Shown: positions 7,285-14,361 of the stretch, one piece after another | Layout of the letters: each line of letters starts with the position of its first letter | Numbering within the stretch: position 1 is the first letter of the stretch | Assembly (NCBI GenBank): GCA_964651435.1 | Contig: CAZYVU010000009.1 | Location: 21,992 to 85,991, forward strand | Direction of reading: 5' to 3' | Length of the DNA: 64,000 bases | Origin: CAZYVU01 sp964651435 | Lineage (GTDB): Bacteria > Desulfobacterota > Syntrophorhabdia > Syntrophorhabdales > CAYQXL01 | Translations under genes and position numbers: made by a program | Notes under the pieces: model-generated | What the model was told of the DNA's origin: nothing | Databases searched by the model: none | What the model saw: the letters and a program-made list of their open reading frames with translations, nothing else

Positions 7285-9141
7285 ATGTATTCTAAGGCCA
7301 TCAAATTAGCCATTATCCTCGCCCTCTGCCCATCGCTCATGGGTATCGGTCTGGCATACTCGTTAGTCAACTACCTGGAAATACCGGACATTAAGAACCT
7401 GGAAACCTATAAGCCCAAGTCGGCCACACGCCTTTACAGCGACGACGGAACACTTTTTGCAGAGCTCTACGTCGAAAAAAGGGTGCCTATCCCGATCACT
7501 CAGATGCCCCAACACCTGAAGGCGGCCTTCATCGCCATAGAGGATGTGCGGTTCTACGATCACTTCGGTGTTGACTTGAGGGGCATACTCCGGGCCGCCT
7601 ACCGAAACATCACGCGCAAGGGCATAACGGAGGGCGCTTCGACAATCACTCAGCAGCTCGCCCGAAACCTCTATCTTACCCACAAGAAGAGCTTCAAGCG
7701 AAAGGTCGAGGAAGCCGTTCTGGCGATACAGATCGAACGGACCTACTCCAAGGACGAGATTCTCAACCTCTATCTCAATCTTATTTATCTTGGAGAAGGC
7801 GCCTACGGTGTCGAGGCCGCCGCCTACACCTATTTTCACAAGAAGGCAAGTGAACTGACGCTCCCGGAGTCTGCCATGCTCGCCGCCCTTACAAAGTCGC
7901 CCTCAAGGCTTTCACCGTACAAGAATCCCAAGGCCGCTCTCGAACGGCGCAACACGGTCCTTCGTCGCATGTACGACGTTGGCTTTATCAGCCACGGTGA
8001 TTATGCCTCAGCATCAAAAACGCCCATCAGCGTCGTGCCTTTCAGGGCATACGAAAAGAGGACCGGTTTCTTTACCGAATATGTCAAACAGGTGGTGGAA
8101 GATTACGTAAAGGAACCCCAGGAGGTATACACAACAGGTCTCAATATCCAGACGACCATGAATTTGAAGATGACTCAGGATGCATATGAGGCCATACAGA
8201 AAGGCCTGGATCTTTACAAGAAGAGGCACCCCACCGCAACGGAGCTTCCCGAGGTAGCTGTTGTTGTCATGGATGTGAAGACGGCAGAAATTAAGGTTCT
8301 CATTGGAGGTACCGATTTCGGCCGTTCTCCCTTCAATAGGGCCGTTCAGGCAAAGCGTCAACCGGGCTCGGCATTCAAACCCATCATTTATCTCGCTGCC
8401 CTTGAGCAGGGTCTCATGCCGTCGACTATGCTGCGGGACAGCCCCATCTCCTTTGCCAACCCCTATTCCGGACAGTCCTGGGCACCAAAGAACTACAAAA
8501 ACGAGTATCACGGCAACGTGACAATGACCAAGGCCCTGGCCCTCTCACTGAATACGGCGACAGTAAGGCTCTTGGACCGCATCGGCGTCGAGAACGTCAT
8601 CGAGCTGGCCAAGCGCCTTCACATAAATGCCAAGTTTGAACCGAACTTGTCCCTTGCCCTCGGCACGACTGAAATATCCCCTCTCGACCTCGCGTCGGCT
8701 TACGCCGTCTTTGCCAGGGGAGGGACCTACGTGCCGCCGGTGGCCGTAAAGGTCGTGACGACTACGGATGGAGAGGCGGTCTTCAGCGAGGAGGGCCAGG
8801 AAGAAAGGGTTGTATCCCCCGAACACGCGGCCATGCTCATCGATATGATGAAGGAGGTGATCCGTCAGGGAACGGGAAGAAGCGCCTCACACCTGCCCTT
8901 TCAGCTCGCCGGAAAGACCGGCACAACGGACGACTTCAAGGATGCGTGGTTTGTCGGTTTTTCGCCGGATCTCCTCTGCCTCGTGTGGACGGGATACGAC
9001 AAACACAGCCTGTTGGGAAAAGGCGAGTCGGGAGCAACGGCCAGCCTGCCCATCTGGATAGAGCTGATGGCCAGGGCCCTCCCCTCCTACCCGTCATCCT
9101 CTTTCCCTTCGGAAGGGCAGACAGGTGCGAGACTGCAATAG
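7285..9141 (+). CDS. Class A penicillin-binding protein 1A-type (transglycosylase/transpeptidase)
   Basis: Bifunctional peptidoglycan synthase anchored by an N-terminal membrane segment (residues ~6-29). The glycosyltransferase domain shows AFIAIEDVRFYDHFGVD with the catalytic Glu, EGASTITQQLARNLYL and RTYSKDEILNLYLNLIYLG. The transpeptidase domain carries S362-AF-K365, S421-L-N423 and K544-T-G. At 618 residues it is a short PBP1A without the extra OB-fold insertion and long tail of enteric forms. No ribosome site precedes the ATG, in line with the very short predicted leader. Confidence 0.95.
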   Translation: MYSKAIKLAIILALCPSLMGIGLAYSLVNYLEIPDIKNLETYKPKSATRLYSDDGTLFAELYVEKRVPIPITQMPQHLKAAFIAIEDVRFYDHFGVDLRGILRAAYRNITRKGITEGASTITQQLARNLYLTHKKSFKRKVEEAVLAIQIERTYSKDEILNLYLNLIYLGEGAYGVEAAAYTYFHKKASELTLPESAMLAALTKSPSRLSPYKNPKAALERRNTVLRRMYDVGFISHGDYASASKTPISVVPFRAYEKRTGFFTEYVKQVVEDYVKEPQEVYTTGLNIQTTMNLKMTQDAYEAIQKGLDLYKKRHPTATELPEVAVVVMDVKTAEIKVLIGGTDFGRSPFNRAVQAKRQPGSAFKPIIYLAALEQGLMPSTMLRDSPISFANPYSGQSWAPKNYKNEYHGNVTMTKALALSLNTATVRLLDRIGVENVIELAKRLHINAKFEPNLSLALGTTEISPLDLASAYAVFARGGTYVPPVAVKVVTTTDGEAVFSEEGQEERVVSPEHAAMLIDMMKEVIRQGTGRSASHLPFQLAGKTGTTDDFKDAWFVGFSPDLLCLVWTGYDKHSLLGKGESGATASLPIWIELMARALPSYPSSSFPSEGQTGARLQ

Positions 9142-9171
9142 CCGGTCAAGACACAACGGTTGTAACGCGAT

Positions 9172-9708
9172 CTATAGGTTCCTGCGAATGTAAGAAAGTA
9201 TTTCCATCAGGTCGTCGAAGAGTGGGGCGTCCTCGCCCTCGTTCCACGGGTTTTTTAGCCCTGCCCTCACGATTCCTGCCGCCTTTGCCTTCTGCAGCGT
9301 GATGGGGCTGTCATCGACGACGGCCCAGACCTCAGGAAACAGCACCGTCTTGTCATGGCTGAGGTGTACGTCGTCATACGGCAGGCCGTGCCCCTCGAGC
9401 CAGCGCAACGTAGGAACCATGGTTCCCTGCTCCCTGTGGCTGGCAATGATGATATGAAGGCCGCTTTCCTTAAGACCCTCAAGGAACTTCCGTGCGTCCG
9501 GATAGACAGGGAATCGGTCCTGCACCATGTGGAGGTCCCTAATAATCTCGTAGAGTCTCTTGGCGGGAAGAAAAGGCTTCCAGAAATCCCACGACCGCCA
9601 CCGGTCAGGGGGTATGATATGGGTACCTGCCTTTTGGATCGCTTCGTAGAGGGCTGGGGCAAAGTCCCAGAGCGTGTTGTCGATATCGACAATGATCTTT
9701 CTGTCCAT
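9172..9708 (-). CDS. HAD-family 5'-nucleotidase-like phosphatase
   Basis: A 178-residue haloacid-dehalogenase fold protein. The nucleophile motif is VDIDNT with Asp8 and Asp10; a Ser in IIIASHREQ would be motif II; VVDDSP holds the paired acidic residues of motif IV. The layout (short helical cap, DxDNTLWDF start) resembles the cytosolic 5'(3')-deoxyribonucleotidase family. Substrate is not predictable. It stands alone between two convergent or spaced genes. Confidence 0.75.
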   Translation of the reverse strand: MDRKIIVDIDNTLWDFAPALYEAIQKAGTHIIPPDRWRSWDFWKPFLPAKRLYEIIRDLHMVQDRFPVYPDARKFLEGLKESGLHIIIASHREQGTMVPTLRWLEGHGLPYDDVHLSHDKTVLFPEVWAVVDDSPITLQKAKAAGIVRAGLKNPWNEGEDAPLFDDLMEILSYIRRNL

Positions 9709-9846
9709 TTTTTAGCACCTGAACGACAGGCACGGAGCCCGTTAACCGTCCCGGGAGAGACAAGACTACCCCAAAGGGGCCGACGCAGTCAAGCCGCAGG
9801 CAGGCGATGGGGGTGTTTCCCTGCCGGGATCGTGGGGACTCCTCTG

Positions 9847-11010
9847 TCATGCCACCCAGAGGCGCAACTGCTCCCTCAGGTTCTTGAGATCTTCTCCGGC
9901 GCTGTATTCGAGTCCGCTTGCCTTGAGGCGCCGTCGCTGTTGCTCCGTCAGCGGCCGGTAGGAAACGAGCATTCCCTTTCCGTAGAGGCCTCCGGCGGCC
10001 TCCCTGAGGCTTTCGAGCTTGTAGATCGTCTCCTCGTTGGCCTCCTCGCGATCGGGGCCGAGGAATCGCTTTGTCTTACATTCGACGAGATAGAGCTGAT
10101 TATGGGCCGTAAAAACGACGTCATATTCGTTCCGGGTAGGCTTTGCCGCCTTCTGGTCCCATCTCACGCCCAGCCTCATGCGTATATCGGTAAGATGAAG
10201 TGATGCTGCAACACTGTAAACATATTCGTCGAGCCAATCTCCGGAGATGAACTCAGCGCTGTAGCGATCGGGAATGACAATGCGGCTATCCGACCGGCCC
10301 AAAAACTGCCCGTCCACCAGCAGACTCAGCAATTCCCCGAGCTCGGGCACATCAAGGTCCTGCAGCGGCAGCTCAACCTCCAGCGGAAAGGTTCGAGCGT
10401 GGCGCAATGGAGACACGAGCCGGTTCAGTTCCCCCACGGCGTGCTGAAACCGGCCGATCTCGTGGACGAGGCGCGTCAAGGTGGGCTCATTACCGGCCAC
10501 CAGCAGCGGGTCGGTTCCGTCGGACAGGATTGTCTGGCCGTAAGCCTCAAGGTACGTCGGCACCTTGATGACACCCCGATAATCCACATCCCGGTGTTGT
10601 GGGGAAAGGATCTGAATGACCCTCTCCGGGGTATCGACGTATATGATCTCCTTTTCCAGTTCCCGGAAGACCTCGAATGCGGCCAGAGCGACGATCTTCG
10701 TACCTGCGGTGACGTTCAAGACCACTTCGTGCCCCTCAAGGTCCGTGGCCACGGCGAGGCAGGTCTCCTTCACGGCGTCGAGGCGATAAGGCTCCACGGC
10801 CACGCGTTCCACCCCCATCCCCCAGCCCCTGATGAGGGACTCAAGCCGGTCGGCCTGGTGCTTCAGGTCCGGACTTACGAGAAGAATTACCTTATCCGGT
10901 CGCAGCTCCCCGATCCTCAGCGGAATCAGGTTTGGAATCGGCTGCGCCGATACGGGACAGACATGTACTCGCGCCACAACTCCTCCCGGGGTCACATCTT
11001 CAATTGTCAA
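9847..11010 (-). CDS. Card1/Can2-like CARF-domain nuclease (DUF1887)
   Basis: Two-part protein of 387 residues. The N-terminal CARF-type Rossmann domain (~10-150) begins with a beta strand and SAQPIPNLIP and contains NVTAGTKIVALAAFEVF (99-115), the loop that in Card1-type proteins contacts cyclic oligoadenylate. The C-terminal PD-(D/E)XK nuclease domain (~255-350) shows WLDEYVY (259-265), NEYD (294-297) and VECK (309-312), supplying E262, D297, E310 and K312. In characterised systems such enzymes are activated by cyclic tetra-adenylate made by type III CRISPR complexes and cut DNA or RNA. No CRISPR array, Cas10 or other cyclase is in this window. The TTG start is weak; the first ~12 residues may not be real. 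Confidence 0.85.
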   Translation of the reverse strand: MTIEDVTPGGVVARVHVCPVSAQPIPNLIPLRIGELRPDKVILLVSPDLKHQADRLESLIRGWGMGVERVAVEPYRLDAVKETCLAVATDLEGHEVVLNVTAGTKIVALAAFEVFRELEKEIIYVDTPERVIQILSPQHRDVDYRGVIKVPTYLEAYGQTILSDGTDPLLVAGNEPTLTRLVHEIGRFQHAVGELNRLVSPLRHARTFPLEVELPLQDLDVPELGELLSLLVDGQFLGRSDSRIVIPDRYSAEFISGDWLDEYVYSVAASLHLTDIRMRLGVRWDQKAAKPTRNEYDVVFTAHNQLYLVECKTKRFLGPDREEANEETIYKLESLREAAGGLYGKGMLVSYRPLTEQQRRRLKASGLEYSAGEDLKNLREQLRLWVA

Positions 11011-11071
11011 TATCGTTGCCCATCAAGGCCTTAGAGCCTATACAAAGGCCTTGTGGATAAGCTTGGCAGCC

Positions 11072-12052
11072 TCAGATCACCGTTTCCATCTCCCGAAAAA
11101 TGGGCTTCAAAAGCCTGTCCATGGCATATTTCTGATGCTCCTTCACGGCACACTGGAATTGGTACCAATCGGACTGCCGGTAACCGGGCCTCCATCTCCA
11201 TTGGGCGGCAGCGGGCGGGGTCCCGTCGTCTGCCGTCGTCCCCCACCCTCCGGGACAAGACTCCGTCACAGCGTCGTCGAACCAGGCCTCCGATGAGTAA
11301 TCACGAAACCCGTTGATGAGCTGTATATACCTGCCCCGCCGCTCCTCTCCCATCATGTTGTCGTCATCCCGCTCGCCGAGGGCGCCTTTGAGATCCCGCA
11401 CTAATCTCTCCATCTCCGTTGCCGGCGAGGTACCTCGGGAGAGAAAGTTGAGCAGATAGGCTGCGGCCTGGATGCATCGATGACGATTGTCGACGCGCTC
11501 ATGGGACGACAGAAGCCGTCTGTCGTGCCAGACAGCCGCCGGGTGGTCAGGCTTGTGACCCGCCTCGACGTGGCCCACATGAAACGGCGACAGGCTTACG
11601 AGGCTGTTGAAAACATCGGCCGCTCCCACGAAATTCTGGTGTGCAAAGGCATCGCTATAGGTGTGCGCAGCGATCCCGATGCGGCACGGGTTGCCCGTTT
11701 CCAGGGCCGCCAGCAGCAGAGCCCGGCTGTTCCGGCCGTTGGGAATGGTGTTAAGACGGTGCAGCTTGCCGTCCCGCCTTCCGGCCGTCGGCGACATGAT
11801 ATCCGTCCGATCCCCGGGCATAAAATGAAAAACCGGGTGGATGCGCAGGAGGGCCGTCTGAGGGTTCAAAATGTCGTACGTCTGGCTTGCAAACGTCTCG
11901 AACTCACCCTCCTGGCCTTCGTTGACACGGTACACCGCCGTGTTTTCATCGGTGAGCTGCGACGCATAGGCAATCCGATACGCATCTTCAGGGCCGAACC
12001 CCGCCCTTTGTGCCACGATATAGGTGATATAGTAATGAAACTCTTTGTCCAT
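11072..12052 (-). CDS. DUF6765-type protein
   Basis: A 326-residue protein with no signal peptide or membrane segment. The start, MDKEFHYYITYIVAQRAGF followed by a DAYRIAYASQLTDENT segment, and the later IGIAAHTYSDAFAHQNFVG resemble the DUF6765 family, which is common in anaerobes. The scattered His and Asp residues (HTYSD, AHQNF, HVEAGHKPDHP) recall metal-dependent hydrolases of the phospholipase C/P1 nuclease-like type, but I cannot assign activity. It starts with a good ribosome site (AAGGGG) and has its own predicted promoter. It lies just upstream of the CARF nuclease on the same strand, 61 bases away. Confidence 0.6.
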   Translation of the reverse strand: MDKEFHYYITYIVAQRAGFGPEDAYRIAYASQLTDENTAVYRVNEGQEGEFETFASQTYDILNPQTALLRIHPVFHFMPGDRTDIMSPTAGRRDGKLHRLNTIPNGRNSRALLLAALETGNPCRIGIAAHTYSDAFAHQNFVGAADVFNSLVSLSPFHVGHVEAGHKPDHPAAVWHDRRLLSSHERVDNRHRCIQAAAYLLNFLSRGTSPATEMERLVRDLKGALGERDDDNMMGEERRGRYIQLINGFRDYSSEAWFDDAVTESCPGGWGTTADDGTPPAAAQWRWRPGYRQSDWYQFQCAVKEHQKYAMDRLLKPIFREMETVI

Positions 12053-12079
12053 AACAGCCCCTTTGGGTAGTCTCCCCTA

Positions 12080-12108
12080 ATTGTGCCCAAAGGACGCAGC
12101 CCTGTCAA
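12080..12108 (-). promoter_or_regulatory. Predicted sigma-70 promoter for the DUF6765 gene
   Basis: On the minus strand: TTGACA (12103-12108), 17 bases, CACAAT (12080-12085). The -10 is imperfect. The leader would be about 20-25 nt and contains the AAGGGG ribosome site. Confidence 0.45.
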
Positions 12109-12165
12109 GGGCGTAGAGCAGTTTGGGCGCAGGCAGCAAAGCGACCATGCCTGCCCGGGCAATCA

Positions 12166-12194
12166 TTGATTTTTGGATCACCTTTCCTTAGAAT
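12166..12194 (+). promoter_or_regulatory. Predicted sigma-70 promoter for the anti-sigma-like gene
   Basis: TTGATT (12166-12171), 17 bases, TAGAAT (12189-12194), placing the transcript start near 12201 and the ATG at 12254. This makes the longer frame from TTG 12173 unlikely, because that start would overlap the promoter. Confidence 0.5.
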
Positions 12195-12253
12195 GTGAAA
12201 GTTTGACAGATGCTTGTGTCAAAGAGGCCGCGACGAAACGGGAGGGCAGTCTG

Positions 12254-12676
12254 ATGGGAAAACTGGGTGAACTTTCAATTGCTGCCGATGCACGCTCCAT
12301 TCCGGACATTCTGCGATTTGTCGCCGGCCACGCAACCGCTCTGGGCTTTGGGGAAAAGAGGGTTGGGGAGATCGCTTCCGCCGTAGCCGAGGCAATAGGG
12401 AATGTTATAGACTACGCCTATGGAAGTGCAAAGGGGGATGTACATCTATTATGCAAAGAAGATCAGGGAGGCAGGTTCGTTATTGTCATTGCCGATGACG
12501 CCGATCCCCTTAACGTCCTCCTCAGCGACGATGCATGGCCTACACCGAAACCTGAAAGCACCGCCACAAAAGGTCCGTCCACTCGCCTCATGAAGAGGTA
12601 TGCCGGCAACATCGAATATAGACGGATGGACGACAGGAACATTCTCACCTTCACGATCTCGCGGTCCCTTCGCTGA
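12254..12676 (+). CDS. Anti-sigma-factor-type ATP-binding protein (RsbW/SpoIIAB-like)
   Basis: A 140-residue HATPase_c protein. The N box is EIASAVAEAIGNVIDYAYG with E46 and N50, typical of RsbW/SpoIIAB serine kinases that bind sigma or anti-anti-sigma partners. The G1 region reads IADDADPLN, without the usual glycines, and the G2 region KGPSTRLMKRYAG is also altered, so ATP binding may be weak; this is an observation, not proof. ATG 12254 is chosen because GGAGGG stands seven bases upstream and a promoter lies just before it. No STAS-domain or sigma partner is adjacent. Confidence 0.82.
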   Translation: MGKLGELSIAADARSIPDILRFVAGHATALGFGEKRVGEIASAVAEAIGNVIDYAYGSAKGDVHLLCKEDQGGRFVIVIADDADPLNVLLSDDAWPTPKPESTATKGPSTRLMKRYAGNIEYRRMDDRNILTFTISRSLR

Positions 12677-12837
12677 CCCGGTCGTGAGCCCCTTTTTTTG
12701 GCCGTTCCCCCCTCCCGCCGGAACCTTCCATCGACCGCCCTTACCATAACCGGACAACGAGAAGCCGCCGGCAATCATTCGGATTGACAAAAGGAAGACA
12801 GCGGAATAAAGTTTCTGAAAAACTGAGGAGCCCGGCG

Positions 12838-13539
12838 ATGAGAGAAGCGTCCTTCAACCTTAGCACATCCGGCGGGGCACGAGCCGTCACCCTCCCCGTG
12901 CGGCGAATGGTCAACGCCGGATATGTAGGCAGGAACCAGCAAGAGGTTCGGTGGCACATCGACGAGCTCAGAAAGCTCGGCGTGCCGGGCCCCGACAGCA
13001 CACCCACCCTCTATCCCATCGTCCCCTCGAACATCTCCCAGGCGGACCATATAGAAGTGGTGGGTGAGAAGACTTCGGGTGAGGCCGAGTATGTACTGCT
13101 CATGAAGTCCGCCACTGAGATTTATGTGGCCGCCGGCAGCGACCACACGGATCGAAGCCTTGAGACTGTAAGCATCGCACTGTCCAAGAACATCTGCCCG
13201 AACATCATATCCACCGAAATCTGGGACTTGGCGGACTTGTTGCCCCATTGGGACGAGATAGCGCTCAGAAGTTGGGTAACGGAGGGCGGCACACGCATCC
13301 TCTATCAAGAGGCTGCGCTCGGGACCATCATGGCGCCGGGCGACCTTATCGCATTCGTGCAGTCCAAGGTCGAGGGCCCTTGGGCGGACCTACTGGTTTA
13401 CTCGGGCACCGTCGGCACCGTCGGCGGAGCCCTCATTTTTGGCGACTATTTTGAGGTTGAGCTCTATGATCCCGTAATTGATAGACGCCTCCGGTGCGCC
13501 TACAGCATATCCCCCCTGCGGTACATGAGGGAAGTCTGA
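12838..13539 (+). CDS. DUF2848 family protein
   Basis: A 233-residue cytoplasmic protein. The segments RMVNAGYVGRNQQEVRWHIDELRKLGVP, here in two parts, and PTLYPIVPSNISQAD match the DUF2848 family, distant relatives of fumarylacetoacetate hydrolases that are often found next to amidases or hydrolases. The ATG at 12838 is preferred over an upstream TTG at 12784 because GAGGAG lies seven bases before it and the family normally begins near this point. The nitrilase gene follows 42 bases on with its own AGGGG/AGGA site, suggesting a two-gene unit acting on an amide or acid. Confidence 0.8.
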   Translation: MREASFNLSTSGGARAVTLPVRRMVNAGYVGRNQQEVRWHIDELRKLGVPGPDSTPTLYPIVPSNISQADHIEVVGEKTSGEAEYVLLMKSATEIYVAAGSDHTDRSLETVSIALSKNICPNIISTEIWDLADLLPHWDEIALRSWVTEGGTRILYQEAALGTIMAPGDLIAFVQSKVEGPWADLLVYSGTVGTVGGALIFGDYFEVELYDPVIDRRLRCAYSISPLRYMREV

Positions 13540-13581
13540 CAACGGGGCCGGGCCGGCAATAAGACGGAGGGGCCAGGAACG

Positions 13582-14358
13582 ATGAATATCGCATCAATTC
13601 AGCTCAGCGTCATAGAGGATTCGAAGGCAAGGGCCCTCGATCACGTGCAAGACGTGATTCTGCGGTGCCGCGGCGCCGATCTGATCATGCTGCCGGAACT
13701 GTGGAACATCGGTTTCATGAGCTACGACAGATACCGACAGGAGGCCGAGGCCGCCGACGGCCCGACGGTCACCCTGCTCTCCGGTCTCGCACGGGATCTC
13801 CGCTGCTATATCCACACGGGAAGCATCGTTTTAAGGGAGCACGGCAGGTATTATAACGCCAGCTTCCTTCTGGACAGAGAAGGCACCGTAGTGGGCAGCT
13901 ATCGCAAGGTCCATCTATTCACCTTCCGGTCCGCCGAATCGGAAATATTGACGCCGGGTCGCGCCCTTACCGTTCTCACAACGGATTTTGGTCCCGTGGG
14001 CCTTGCCACCTGTTATGACCTTAGGTTCCCGGAATTTTTTAGGAAAATGGTAGACATGGGGGCTGAAATCTTTCTCGTTGCAGCCGCATGGCCTTACCCC
14101 CGTCTGGAGCACTGGCTCCTTTTCAACCGCGTCCGGGCCCTGGAGAACCTCGCTTTTCTGGTCTCCTCAAACAGTTGCGGCATAAACCGCGGCACGCAGT
14201 TTGTCGGTCATTCACAAGTCGTCGATCCCATGGGCAACGTCATTGCCGGAAGCGGCGACGATGAAACGGTGGTTTGGTCGCCCATCGATGCCGGGGCTGT
14301 CCGCACCGTCCGTGAAAGCTTCCCTGCCCTCAAGGACAGAGTTCTCACCACCTCATAG
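13582..14358 (+). CDS. Nitrilase-superfamily carbon-nitrogen hydrolase
   Basis: A 258-residue amidase-type enzyme with the full catalytic triad: E39 (MLPELWN), K109 (YRKVHLF) and C144 (ATCYDLRFPEF). Closest in layout to omega-amidase/YafV-like or Nit-type members that hydrolyse small amides; the substrate cannot be told. It is cytoplasmic. The neighbouring DUF2848 gene upstream is likely co-transcribed, and the membrane protein gene begins four bases after its stop. Confidence 0.9.
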   Translation: MNIASIQLSVIEDSKARALDHVQDVILRCRGADLIMLPELWNIGFMSYDRYRQEAEAADGPTVTLLSGLARDLRCYIHTGSIVLREHGRYYNASFLLDREGTVVGSYRKVHLFTFRSAESEILTPGRALTVLTTDFGPVGLATCYDLRFPEFFRKMVDMGAEIFLVAAAWPYPRLEHWLLFNRVRALENLAFLVSSNSCGINRGTQFVGHSQVVDPMGNVIAGSGDDETVVWSPIDAGAVRTVRESFPALKDRVLTTS

Positions 14359-14361
14359 GCA

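Noticed and set aside
12677..12705. Terminator after the anti-sigma-like gene (CCCC followed by a T run)
   Set aside because: There is a seven-T run near 12692, but no stable stem directly before it.
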